A model generated the notes under the pieces. The model did not search any database. It had not been told where the DNA came from and worked only from the letters and a program-made list of their open reading frames with translations. 64,000 bases of DNA from Protea cynaroides (Eukaryota > Streptophyta > Magnoliopsida > Proteales > Proteaceae). Of the stretch, positions 11,251 through 22,761 are shown piece by piece; the stretch's first letter is position 1, and the number at the start of each line of letters is the position of its first letter. Made by a program: the position numbers and the translations under genes. Location: NCBI GenBank assembly GCA_028583415.1, contig CM053267.1, positions 40,655,834 through 40,719,833 on the forward strand. The letters are read 5' to 3'.

Positions 11251-11811
11251 CACCAATAATTGAATCATAAAAACCTGATAAATCCATCCAATAAAAAATT
11301 AAATCCAAACAGGACCAAAATCAATCCAAAGTCCAAACTAGGTTTTTCTTAACAATTTGATTCTGAGCTTATCGGTACAAGATCGAAACTGATTCGAACC
11401 AGACTCGAACAACCGATTGATATCCTTATTCTAAACAGTACAGTTGTCTATATTCACCAATGAAAATGGGAGACCGTGAATAAATTAATTAAATAAGCAT
11501 CTCTAATTATTGAACCTACTATTGACCATTTTGTCCTCTATACTGGGAACGCAAAAATAATTATGAAACTGCATGCCATCTTCCTCCATATACAGGATCA
11601 CAAGGAAATACACAAACAGAGAGTGGATAGAAAGCCTCTTGTGCGGTAGGTGTAACTGCCCAGGGTTGGATTTTAGTCAACGCATATACTGTTGTATTGA
11701 TATGCATACAAACTGAACACCAGCCCTTGGATCAACTGGCAGGTGCATTTGCCATAGGAGAGGATGTGGATCCATAAAAAGTTTATTATATATACACATC
11801 GCATTTTAACT

Positions 11812-12109
11812 ATAACAAAAGTCCAATACTTCAAATGAAGAAGTCATGGGATTCACATCTTCTCCTCCTAGTGATTCGGGAGGAGGGAGACGCCCTAGTT
11901 GGATGGCCGACATTCATCCGAACCCTCCATCCTAGCCAACAGGGGGTGTTGGTTCCAATGAAGGGTTCAGATTCACCTGAACCCCAGGTGTTGGCCATCC
12001 ATCCAGGCTGCCGCCCCTCCTCCTGAATCTCTGGGAGAAAAGGATTTGAATCCAATGGTCATGAGTTCAATTCTCCTCGAAACTCTAATTACCAAAAATA
12101 AATAAATAA

Positions 12110-12118
<9 letters not shown>
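11812..12118 (+). mobile_element. SINE copy 3, split by a foldback MITE
   Basis: Left part: ccaatacttcaaatgaagaa. Right part: ggtcatgagttcaattctcc, then an A-rich tail that grades into the TA repeat. The two parts join to the SINE pattern when 11849-12053 is removed. The A-box end is poorly preserved. Confidence 0.5.
11849..12053. mobile_element. Foldback MITE, copy 1
   Basis: Near-palindromic, with ends ggattcacatcttctcctcc and ggagaaaaggatttgaatcc. The inner part holds paired blocks (gatggccgacattcatcc / tgttggccatccatcc). The flanks fit a diverged 9-bp duplication (agaagtcat / aatggtcat, 6 of 9). It belongs to the family at 31196, 33926, 39116 and 39594. Confidence 0.75.

Positions 12119-12194
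<76 letters not shown>
12113..12194. repeat. (TA)n microsatellite
   Basis: About 80 bp of nearly pure TA dinucleotides following the SINE A-tail. Its length is probably polymorphic. Confidence 0.95.
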
Positions 12195-12197
<3 letters not shown>

Positions 12198-13529
12198 GCC
12201 TGCTCCCTCTTCTCATATCAAATATGTATTTAACTTGTAATAATAATATCTTTTTTTTTTTTTCAACAATCCACTTGTTTCTCAGCTATTGGGTCCTAAT
12301 ATCTTACCATTTTCCCATGATGATAATCCCACCTTCGTAAGAGATTCGTTGTTAGACCCGTAATTTTTTTATTTATTTATTTTTTTTTTGGTAAAAGACC
12401 CGCAATCAGGTTGAAGAGTTAAAAGCCAACTCATGATCCATTTACGTAATTAATTGATATTATCTAGAACAGATTCGTGACCCATTTGTAAATGGCATGG
12501 GTCAAATTGGGGGAACATCTTCCAATTACTTTTCATCTACCTTTATTTTTACTTTTGGTTCAAAACCGGAATTTTATGTATGGGATTGAGACGATCATTT
12601 AATTTTACATAGTCAAAATAAGAAATATCAATGCTTTTTTTATTTTTTATGCTAATTAGAAATATCAATGCTTAATACCATATAACTTTATAAGCAGACA
12701 ATAGCATGTGTAAATACCAATTAGCTATTTACTCGACTACAACGGATAATATAAGGCATTCGTCTTAGACAGAAAAGCAATCATGTCACAATTTAGAACA
12801 TGAAACGTTATATTACCAACATCTTGGATTTAATCAACGACAAATTGGATCTTATTGCCCAACCACAAAATACAAGCATCATCAATTCGGTGAGAAAAAA
12901 TTTTCTACAAGAGATCCATGATCTATTTGTAATTGAATTGTGTTTGAGATTACTCGTTCTTTATTTTTCTTTTCTTTTTTTATTTAGAAAAAAAAATTTA
13001 TGCCTGAGTTTTCTTATTGTTGGGCCTCCTAAGGTGTTAGTATAATATATTTGTTTTTTTATTGAGGTATTTTTTGTCATTTAAAATGAATTTATTAGAA
13101 AATCGTATAAGACAATGATAATTCATGAGATTTTAAATCATCTTCGAAAAGCTTTTGAAAAATTTTTGATTTAAAAAATTTTGAGAATAAAACAATGAAT
13201 AATTAAAAGAAAATGTAATGTGCTAAAAACACGTGGAGATGTCATTCACATAGTATATACGTGGCTTGCGTATGTAAATGTAAAATAGATCGAAAACCCA
13301 CAAGAGAAGAGAAAGAATTAATTTTGATTTGATTGGATACAATACGTTTTCTTAATTTCAATTAAGAATTGACACCTTGGAATGGATACCTACATGAAGA
13401 GAGATCCAAACTTGACACTGAGGTGTGGGGTGATGGCGTTGATGGGTTGAAGAGAAGCCAGCAACCAATGCTTTCCATCCCTTTTTTTGGCTAAAATTAT
13501 TTCATTTGCCTTGGAATGGAAAACCTATT

Positions 13530-13735
13530 AAAGTCATCTATAAGGCTGAAGTAGTGAAAATAGGGTTTAATATTCAGATTAAATTTGTTTGGTCCGAACC
13601 ATTATCGATTAAGCCGGATGAGACCGGGACTAGTAGGATATGCCATATGTCAACCAGAAACATATCCAGTAACAGTTTAGTCCGAATCGATTTTGGATTA
13701 ATTCAGACCGATTTGGTCCGAACTTTCAGTTAGGT
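13530..13735. repeat. Dispersed repeat, pair member 1
   Basis: Resembles 47075-47280 over about 200 bp. Shared blocks in the same order are gtttaatattc, ttaagccgg/tcaagtcgg, atgtcaaccagaaacatatcc/acctcaacccgaaacatatcc and ccgaatcgatttt. It is noncoding and of unknown class. Confidence 0.6.
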
Positions 13736-15718
13736 CCCAAAATTGAAACCCGTAATTGCTAGTTTCAATCATGTGTTACTTTGTCAATTGATTCCGTATT
13801 TATCCCTGTATCGATTTTCAGATTAACCGATATCTTTTTTCTTGAAGTAAAACCATGCATAAGACTAATTTAGCTTCTAACTTCAAAATAATAATTCAAT
13901 TTCAAGGATAATATATAATAAGGAAAAGTGTTTTTTAAGTTATGATTTTTTTCTTAAAGCAATTGATTGATGATTGATGATTCTCTCACACTTTTGTGTG
14001 CCAGATGCAGAAAAAAGAGGGAAAAAGTTGGGGGAGGTGGGTTGGGTTGAGGCAGACAGATAAAATTTGGTTGTAAAGGGAAGCAATTGCTTCGAAAGAA
14101 GGATCACCGAAATCATTCCATAATCCTTAACACCACCCTAACCGTCTCTCTTTTTCCATTCTTTCTGGCTGAACCTTTGCAGCAATTGCTTTGGATAACA
14201 TTACTTTTCCCCTTTGCTAAGGATATCTGGAAATGTGACAGTTTTTAGTTAAAAACTGCCGGCCATTGCTGGCCAATCCCCCACTCCTCGTTCCCTTTAC
14301 AAATTCCAATGCATCCCTTGCAAGCAAACAGAACCAATCAATAATTAACAAATCTTATTTCTTACACTCAAAAGAGATCAATGAGTTCAACACTCTTCCC
14401 GCTTATCTAATAAAAAAATAAAAATAAATAGGTCTGATCCGTGTAATGTCTTTTTCAGGAGCAAAAGGAAATGTATCTTTCACCTCCTCCTCAAGAAAAA
14501 AAAAAGTATCTCCCAGGTACACCAAGTAGATCTACATCCTCTTCTCTTAGAGGTTCGATTAGAAGGAGAGGTGACAACCTCATTGGATAGCGATAACTAG
14601 GACTCGGATGAATCTAAGTCCTCCATCCGAGCCGACACCCCTTTGTCGACTCAGATAGAAGACTCGAATTCATCCAAACCCAGTCGTGCAGTGACTTACA
14701 AACGGCCCTGATTGCTATTTTACTCCTTCCCCACACGCACGCTCTTCCTCCTTCGTTTCTATTTATTTCAGATTTTTCTTATTGACTTTTTAATTGACTT
14801 TTTGAACTTTCAACATAATACGTTACAGATTTACTGTTGTACCCCAGCTTCCTTCGGAGCTCCACGCCTCTCTCTCTCTCTCTATAGTCCCTCCACGTTG
14901 TTCTGAGAATAGCTGACGCTATCATTTCCGTTCCTTCATTAAAATACTCTTCATGAGGTGTGTTGTTGACGTATTCTCTTCTTTCTTGAGAGGAAATAAA
15001 AAAAGGCGGCCTTGGGTTCTTTGAATTTAAGCTGCCAATGATAAACAAATCCAAATTAAAATCAAAATCGAAAAAAAAAAAAAAAAGCCTTTTTGGGCCA
15101 CGATAAGATTTGATTCTTAAGATCAATGAAAAATGAAGTCCTACCAGAAAGATCTTAAGATCATAAGACTCAACCAACTCAATATAAGATTTGATTTTTA
15201 GATTATTCCGGTTTTTTTACTGTGGATTTCTTGTTTTCATACCCACGAACAAACAGAATGACGAATTAATAGAAAAAAGAAAAAGAAAAGCATTGACCCT
15301 TTATCCAAACTCTCTTTTGACTTTTACGTAGGATTTGCAATCTTTTTATAATTTCTGACGTATAAGGTTACAAGTTATTGTATCCAGTGACTTCTGGTGA
15401 TTTCTAGAAACATATATAGTAGGAAGTTAATTACACATTTCAAAAGTATTTGAATGTACAAAAAATTCAAATCAATTCAAATAGGCACTGAGATCTACTG
15501 TTCGTGTGAATCAGTGTTATCCTTATCGGACCAATAGAAGTCCATTAAATCAATCCTCAACAAAACTAATCCAAACCAGGTTTTCTAAAACGTTTGGTTT
15601 TAGGCACATCGTTATGAGATCGAAATTGATTTGAATTAGACTGAAACAACTGATAGATATTACTACTTTTTATAGTAGAGTTTGTCAAGTTTCAAACTCA
15701 AAAGTTCGAACTAGTAAG

Positions 15719-16048
15719 TGGAGGGACTCTCCATGTATAAGACAATTGAATTCCAATCTCATTAGCAATGTGAGACTATTCTCAATACTCCCCTTCACAT
15801 GTAACCCAACCGTTAGATGGTATATATGTGGTAGTATATGTGGTATTACATGACACTTTTCAGGTGACTGGTCCCTCGATCTTCTTGGGTGATTGATCCC
15901 TCTTGGATGACTTATAGTCCTTCTTTGGGGTGATATTCGTCCCTTTTTGGGTGACCATAATCCCTCAAAATAAACAATGTAAATGGACTCTCCATATATA
16001 AGACCACAGGATTCCAATCTCATTAGCAATGTGGAACTATTCCCAATA
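15719..16048. repeat. Pair of about 70-bp direct repeats, probably LTR-derived
   Basis: 15719-15790 and 15979-16048 share ggactctccatgtataag, attccaatctcattagcaat and gtgagactattctcaat-type sequence. Between them are short repeats of the gggtgattgatccctc kind. The style is like U3 regions of plant LTR retrotransposons, but no element ends were found. Confidence 0.45.
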
Positions 16049-17124
16049 AAATTGTCATAGAGACAATGAATTGTCGATAGAAAACATGGAAGAGAGAGAT
16101 AAACTCAGGTACTGACATAAAATCCACTCCATTGTTCAAAAATCTTTTCCCAACAAATAAATATTTTTAAGACTATTGTCTGCTGCAATTTAATAAATAA
16201 ATAAATTAATTAATCAGTTCTAATTATTGACCCTAGTGTTGACCATTTTCTATTCATCTTGTGGGAAAACAAAAATATTATGAAATTGCATGCCTTCTTC
16301 CTCCACATACATCGACACAAACAAATACAGATAGAGAGTCTGTCATATAAACATTTCTTTTTAATTATAATAATTGCTTCTTATCCTCTAATATTAATTT
16401 ACTTTATAAAAATTTCAACAATCCACTTGCTTCTCTACTATTGGATCCTAATATGTTACCATAAAAGAACTCATGATTTATGTACTAAGAAGAAATTTCT
16501 AAAAAGATTCCATGATCCTTCTGTAACGTTTGAGAAAGAAAACCAATGCATGGGTAACTTTCGAGAAGATGATCCAATTATTCATTATCTTCCTCTCTAT
16601 TCTTTATTTTGATTAAAAAAAAGAAATTATGTTTGGGATTTTTTTATTAACTTTTCCTAAGGTGTTAGTATAATACATTTGTTTTTTTTAATAAAATAAT
16701 TTTTGTCATTTCTAATTTAAAAATCACACTTGATATGGTAAATTATTTTCAAAAAACTTCTGAAAAACTTATTTTTATATTTGATTTAAGAAACTTTTGA
16801 GAATAGGATAATGAGTATTAAAAGATATCATTTTCTAAGGACACAAATGGAGACGTCATTCGGACAAAATATTCTCTTTTGGTGGATATAAGCATAGGAT
16901 TTGTTCTCTCTTTTTTCTCTCAATTACCTAAGCAACCACTCGTGTAGGGTTTTGTGTGATCGGGACAAGTAGAGGATGTATGTAACCAAATTTGTCTTCT
17001 TCTACTGAATAAGGGATGTATGACGTGAAAAACACTAACAATAATATAGACCCACATGATCAAAGCGGGAAGAGAGTTTCAAAATGTAAACGAAATTCTA
17101 GAAAATTCCTCCTAAAATAGTGAC

Positions 17125-17165
<41 letters not shown>

Positions 17166-17540
17166 TCCATTCTAGCTTTGTATTTCTTATTTTGATTCAA
17201 AAAAAGAATTTTATAAATCAAAGAATAATTCCAAGCCTAACAAGGAACATTAGCAACACATGGTATATATTTTTTTTCAAACAATATTTTTCTAGAAAGA
17301 ACGTTTTTATATCATGTGCCAGTCAAATTTGAGGTATCCTCTAGATGGTTGATCTGGGTCCCTACACATTTCCATGAAAGAGCAGAAGAAGCAAAACAAA
17401 ACCAATAGCTTAAAAAACACATTAAGTTGACTCGGCGACTACCCGGTCCACTGTCCACTCTTGATCAATCGTTGACCTTAACAAGTTAACGTCCCTAACA
17501 ACTTACCTACTTTACAACTGTGAAGAAAGCTCAAGCTGCT

Positions 17541-17640
17541 CTGGGTGTGAATTTAGTTTCAGGTCGAGCTCTTATATATATAAGAGGTTTTGTCACTTCT
17601 CTATGGAAACTTCCGTGGTTTGAGTGCGTGGGTAGGTCAC
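17541..17640 (-). promoter_or_regulatory. Orphan kinase promoter (ghost locus)
   Basis: This is the kinase 5' leader and core promoter: gtgaatttagtttcaggtcg, TATA at 17572-17583, then ttttgtcacttctctatgg and gaaacttccgtgg. It closely matches 4920-4990. Where the ATG and CDS should follow (to the left), the sequence instead joins directly to the kinase 3' flank (gaaagctcaagctgctctg, compare 7645-7663 and 31570-31590). A deletion of about 1.4 kb has removed the CDS and 3' UTR. Confidence 0.75.
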
Positions 17641-18885
17641 TACGACCATGGTTCGAAGTTTCCTCATATGGTTCAAGTAATTGAATCTGATCCATTGATT
17701 CGTATCAGTTTCGGATTCCATGGATATTCAATTTTAATTTGTTTTATTATTATTTTAATGAGAATCCAACCAGAGTTAATTTTTCATTGAATCCATATAG
17801 AGATATGTAGACTTATAACCATGGTTAAGAGTGAGGTTGAATTGGAGACAAAAAAAATTAGGATTTGAAATAACAACGTAGCATGTTATGGATAGAGATA
17901 TTGTGGGAGTTCTTAGTTCTATATTCTGGAGTTCCTTAGAAGGAGCACTCGTATTCGTATTCGTATTCCGCCTAGTCCGACTCCGAGATAAAAAATGAGT
18001 TGATTGATGGGCCTAGTTTTGTAATAGTTTTAGTCCAATGGGTTGTTGTTTTATTTTGCTGTTTTGGCTGAGTCTCTTTTGGGCTGTTGACTTGTAGTGC
18101 TCTCTCTCTCCAGATTAATAAATATCTATTTACTTAAAAATAAAATTAATAACATACTAGGGTTTAATCTTTTATTAAATGTTGAGGGATGTGGTTTGAT
18201 AGTTTCTTGCGCAAATGATGCTACATGTGTCAAGAGAAGGGGATATGTTGACAATTGACTGGGCGGTTGCTTGGGGCTTAGAATGATACCACTGACACGG
18301 TGACACGTGAATAGGTTTTCTCTTACATTTACGCATCCAAAGCTGAAAGAAATAATAAATTATCATGGAAATCTTAATATATATAGGTATAATTTTGATA
18401 TATCATTTAAGGATTAATGTAAACTTAACAGTAATAAGACCAACAAGAGTTGGTTATAAATAGAATTTCTCTATAAGGTTTGCAAGGATGACTGGTGGAC
18501 CCAGGTAGGATTAGCATTGGCTTATGGATAGGATGGATATTGGGATACTCTAAGCTTTATGCGGTTTAAATAACTTAAGAGTAAAGTTGTACGGCTTTAA
18601 TTAATATATTTAAAAGGATCCTTGTTTGTTTGTTAGTTTGAGAATTAACTTTGAAGGGTGAAGGTAGGATTTGGCTTGGAGAAGAAGTTTGAAAAACAGG
18701 GAAACTAATTCAGTAGCTACTCAAATGAAGACTTGGGACTTGGTACTTGGTACGATTTACTCCTCTGCTTCAGCCTTCAGTTTGAAAATTTCAGTTCAGT
18801 TTTTAGAATAATGAAGGGTCTTTGTATTTAACATATCTGCCGTGTCAAGGCTCTCGGCATGGTCGGATCTCTCCATCGGCATGGT
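17641..18885. other. Kinase 5' flank copy, no gene seen
   Basis: Follows the ghost promoter with the usual unit blocks: ctgatccattgattcgtatc near 17687, tgtgtcaagagaa near 18225, ggtggacccaggtagg near 18494 and tttgttagtttgagaat near 18630. A piece near 17900-18130 is not found in the other copies. The small ORFs are not convincing. Confidence 0.55.
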
Positions 18886-19027
18886 CGGAGCTTGCTCCCC
18901 AACCCATCTCGCGCAACCAAAGTCTGCAATTTTGGCTCCATTGTCTCCAACCAAGATATTTTGACCCTTAATGTCAGTCACAGTGCACGAGACCTCGGGA
19001 ATGGAGGTAATCCAACTCCTGAAAAAT
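18886..19027 (-). pseudogene. Kinase splinter (HCD-to-DFG region)
   Basis: About 140 bp encodes, in reverse, DIKGQNILVG, AKIADFGCARW and WVGEQAP, the catalytic-loop to DFG segment of the MAPKKK17/18-like family. Both sides are truncated: neither the N-lobe nor the C-lobe follows. A 3-bp insertion with surrounding changes disturbs the HCD motif (TVTDIKG). It is a relic only. Confidence 0.8.
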
Positions 19028-19249
19028 GTCACAATTTTGCACAATGATTTTTTTAACTAAGTGGTTTCGGCTCGTTTTCTTAATTTCGGTTAAGAATTTA
19101 CCCCTTCAAGAAGAATACCCACATGGAGAGAAATCCAAACTCGACACTAGTACTGATGCGTTGGCTGATGGAACTGATGGTTGGCAAAAAAAAAAAAAAA
19201 AAGTTTTCCATGCCCCTTTTTTGGACAAAATTATTTCATTCACCTACTA

Positions 19250-19560
19250 TCTTACTGAGTTGGGACTAATGCATATGTGGACAAAAGAGCTGCTGCCATT
19301 TGTGTGCTTCTTTCACCTACAAACTAACTCGTTGATTGGACTAACGTGTATGAGTATATGTTCACGTGGATTAAATAGCTGTTGCCATTTGTGTCCTTTC
19401 ATCTACTAACTAACTATTTTACTGAACTAATATTGTATATGAATATACGTGCATGGGGATTGAAGAGTTGCTGTCATTTGTATGTTTCTTTCGCCAATTA
19501 ATATGCTGATTAATATGTTTATGTGGACAAAAGAGCTGCTGCCATTTGTAAGATTCCCAA
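19250..19560. repeat. Degenerate tandem tract (copy B)
   Basis: Repeats of gagctgctgccatttgt with ttcacctac and gtgtatgagtatatg blocks, as in 7087-7370. The G-box cores are partly lost (gttcacgtgg, gtgcatgggg). Confidence 0.65.
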
Positions 19561-19617
19561 GTTAGGCTTACCTTTCATTGCGGAAAAAGATTGTCTATAG
19601 TACTGCCTTGTAAAAGT

Positions 19618-19690
19618 ACTGATCTTGACCATTGAGAGTGCATCGGTTCGGTGTCCTTATGCACTCTCAATGGATAGGATCAATATTGCC
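19618..19690. mobile_element. Hairpin MITE fragment
   Basis: gatcttgaccattgagagtg pairs with the inverted atgcactctcaatggatagg. The 60-bp palindrome is absent from the related tracts. A larger element may extend to about 19710. Confidence 0.5.
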
Positions 19691-19817
19691 AGAGCAAACG
19701 CTGCAGATGATCCTGGTCCTCCTTCGCATCACTTCTTTCATTTTTCATTTTCATCCTTTTAATATCAATTTTTTTATGGTGATTACAAGAGGTAACTTTT
19801 TAAACTTCAGATACAGT

Positions 19818-19991
19818 CTCTCCCCCCTCTCTTTTTCGATCCACATCCTCACAAGTGTTATGGGAGGAAGATACCTGGGGCTCATGTGAATCCGAGTCCA
19901 ATTTAAGCTGACAAGGAGGTGCCCCCTCTCTTCCTGAGACACTAGGAGGAGAGGATTTGGATACCCCCCCCTCCTCCCAAAAAAAAAACCC
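19818..19991. mobile_element. Decayed foldback-family insertion flanked by a 12-bp direct repeat
   Basis: ttcagatacagt occurs on both sides (19806-19817 and 19992-20003). Between them lie gatccacatcctcac and ggaggagaggatttgg, the end motifs of the foldback MITE family. The C-rich and A-rich ends do not pair well, so the exact borders are uncertain. Confidence 0.45.
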
Positions 19992-20715
19992 TTCAGATAC
20001 AGTAAAGTCATTATGGCATTTGGGATCTACGATTGTACCCCTCCTTCTCTCTCCTGCATTATGTTGAGAGCTGCTGACTCTATCATATTCTTCTTGGATC
20101 AGGATAGGTGGAGGATGTATGTTAGTGAATTTATCTTTTTCTACTGAATGAGAGATCTGACGAATAGATAAACTATATCACTAATATGGATTCACATGAT
20201 CAAAGAAGAGAGAGAAAACTTCAAAAAAATAATGAAATTATAAAAAAACTCTTCCTAAAAAGATTATACAATTCATCCATTCTTGCTTTGTATTTCTTAA
20301 TTTCGTTCAGAAAAAGATTTCTACAAATGAAAGAATAGATTCGAGCCTGAAAGGTAACATTTTATTTCAGAGTTGTGGACGGAATGATCATTTATGACGG
20401 AGCTGCTTCTTCCAAGGAACTCCAGCTCTCTTTCTTCTGTTGGTGTCATAGTTTCATCATGGCCCATAAAAACAACATGTTTGTGTCGTTGTTTCTTCTC
20501 ACTGTGATCCAATCTTCGCCTTATGACCAATCGGCTAAACTTGGATTTGGAGATGAAGTTGGGATGCCTCTGATCACCCGTTGGATTCTTTCGAAGGGAG
20601 AATATGAAGAAACCCATACCAATTGTTCTGGCGTGTCTACCTCTGTCTCTATCACTGATTCCGAAGAATCCCAGAAACCTTAATTGAGTATGCTCCTGGG
20701 AGAAGTTGAGGTTGA

Positions 20716-22051
20716 TGTTTCTGCTGAAAACCGATTTTGCTGATGTGTTCGTCTCCAGCAAAATAAGGACAGAAGGTCATCGAAGTTGAGTGGGTATGCC
20801 CAGAGTCTGCTTCATTGTTTATGTCAGTCATAGAGCAATCAGTGGGGAGCTTGGTAAAGAAGGCAAGCTCCCAAGGTATGGGGAAGAAGGAATTCAAGAA
20901 GGAATTGTGTAATTGCAACAGAAGAATAATCACAAGATGGAGATTCAGATTGTCTATAATGTCCCTTTACCTTTGATCGACGAGTAGTTTTATAGAGCGA
21001 GGAGAATCCCAGATAAGCTTCCAACTTAACTGCCTAACCACCAGAGCGTCTACGACAATCTCACATGACCGCTGGATGACGGCCAGTCTTAATGCCTTGT
21101 CACTATAATCACCAGCTTTCCTCGCTACTAAAAGATCTTATACCCTCTCACGTGGCAGTCTTGTAAATGACGATAGAACTAACCAAGCGAGACATACATG
21201 CAAGCTACCTCGTTTCTAATTAGGCAAGTCGCAACAATCGCGACATAGCTAACTCGCAAGTTGATGGCGAGACCCATTATCTTCGAGAGACGATCCAACG
21301 AGATACAACTCGTCAATAATAGCGACCACCATCTCACGTAGAAAGGCGAGTCATGGGACCCAAGCACGTGTCACTCTCCCGTATGCCGACTCCTGGGGAC
21401 ACGCGTCTAGGGGTGCAAGTTTTACCCTGACAACCCGAACCCGCCCAGGCCCGCCCTGAACCCTGGCAGGGTTGAACCCGGCCCGAACCCTGACAGGGCT
21501 GGGTTAGGGTTCAATTTTATATGAACCCTGGCAGGGTTGGGCTGGGTTAGGGTTGACCCCTTAGGTTGAACCCGACCCTGTATATATTTGAATATATTTA
21601 TAAATATATGTATGATTTGTATTTGTTCCTTGTTAAACACTTAAACTGATTTGGTTCGTATTTGTTAGGTTCTTAAAAGAATATCATAGGTTGCTTGTAT
21701 TTGTCATATGTTTTAAGTTGTAATTGTTATTTGATAATTTGTTGTATGTTTAGGGTCAATCAGGGTCACTTTCAAGGTCAATCTAACCCTGAATCAGGGT
21801 TAATCAGGGTTGACCCGGCCCAACCCGGCCTTGTCAGGGTCAATCAGGGTAGGTTAGGGTTAGGCCCAACCCTGTCAGGGTCAGGGTTAGGGTTATACAT
21901 TTTCTGACCCTGGCAGGGTTGGGCTGGGTTAGGGTTAAGTTTCAATAGTCAGGGTTGGGGTTAGGGTTTTAAAAAATCCGGCCCAACCCGGCCCTGTTGC
22001 AGCCCTATACGCGTCGCCACATGATTTGTAGAACGAAATTTGGCACTAACA
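20716..22051 (-). mobile_element. Solo-LTR-like insertion in the kinase pseudogene
   Basis: On the minus strand it starts TGTTAGTGCCAAATTTCG and ends ttttcagcagaaaca, close to the ends of the solo LTR at 9653-10439. A TATA box (ctataaaact) lies near 20985-20998 in the same orientation. Without the nested MITE it is about 730 bp. The flanks (gttga / atagc) do not form a target duplication, so either they have mutated or the LTR came from recombination between different elements. No coding region is left. Confidence 0.72.
21408..22007. mobile_element. hAT-like MITE with GGGTT-rich interior
   Basis: The termini TAGGGGTGCAA and TTGCAGCCCTA are inverted repeats of the plant hAT type. The flanks cacgcgtc (21400-21407) and tacgcgtc (22008-22015) match at 7 of 8 positions, the length of a hAT target duplication. 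The 600-bp interior is built from repeated agggttagggtt, cccgaaccc and ctggcagggtt blocks facing inward from both sides. There is no transposase. It sits inside the LTR at 20716-22051. Confidence 0.82.
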
Positions 22052-22761
22052 ATAGCTCCTTGAATTCTCTTCAAATTCACTTGTATAGAGCATTCTTCCT
22101 CGAAAAATGAGTGCTTAACAAGCTTTTGAGCAGTCCGATCTGGTGAAGTCCAGAGACCGGGTCTGCAACATCCGGCCATGGAGGACGCCCTGTGGCCATC
22201 TCAATTACGGTACAGCTGAGGCCCAGACGTCTGTCGGGAAACTCTGTTCTTCCTCTCAAGCCACCTCAGGTGCCATGAACAGAGGAGTTCCGGCGATTGG
22301 CATTACCTAAGCCTCCTCCCCAACCCATCTCGTACAACCGAAGTCAGCAATTTTGGCTCCATTGTCTCCAACCAAGACATTTCGACCCTTAATGTCGCAG
22401 TGCACGAGAACACGGGAATGGAGTTAATCCAACCCCTGAAGAATCGATCGTGTATGAGATCGGATCGTATACCCGTGCAGATGACCACCTGGGTCCCGAA
22501 TTGCGTCAGTGATGGTACCCCTGGAGATATACTCGATGAAGAGATTATAGAGGAGGTGACTATTCTCGTTAGTGATGTCGCAGCCAACGTACCCAACAAT
22601 GCGAGGACAATTGATTAGGGAAAGGATACTCTGTTCCCTTTGTAGGAATTCCGATCTTGAGCAGATTTGACAGCGAAAACCTCATCAGACTGGCGATGCA
22701 TAGTGAGGGAGACGGTTGCAGAAGAGCCCCGGCCGAGGGTGAGGCCTCTGGTCCACGCCAT

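Larger units (their letters stand above)
10440..17537. other. Kinase-unit flanks and repeat-rich DNA, no gene seen
   Basis: No supported coding gene. The left part repeats kinase 5'-flank blocks (ggtggacctaggtag near 10450, gtttgttagtttgaaaatga near 10808, gaccattttgtcc near 11525, ctattgggtcctaat near 12286). Inside are two SINEs, a foldback MITE, a long TA repeat and a dispersed repeat, listed separately. Positions 14518-14690 hold a decayed relative of the foldback MITEs (cctccatccgagccgacacc). A block near 16140-16880 again resembles 5'-flank DNA (ttgaccattttctattcatc), so remains of another unit probably extend to 17540. Confidence 0.55.
20446..22761 (-). pseudogene. MAPKKK17/18-like kinase pseudogene split by an LTR insertion
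   Basis: The N-terminal part runs from MAWTRG (22761) down to about 22052. The C-terminal part runs from 20715 to 20446 and ends in GEDWITVRRN. They meet at the same protein position (IQG.. / ..STSP), so one gene was split by 20716-22051. It was also damaged by small deletions: 7 bp near 22660 (cttgag|cagattt) that shifts the frame, and over 100 bp near 22135 that removes the C-lobe segment from about FSSDLP to KERWTT. There are stops in the C-terminal part. A TATA box remains at 22834 and an ABRE core at 23145. It is a dead copy of the array gene. Confidence 0.88.

Noticed and set aside
21408..22007. Interstitial telomere repeat
   Set aside because: The GGGTTAGGG blocks are irregular and lie between hAT-type inverted ends with an 8-bp duplicate, so they belong to a MITE.
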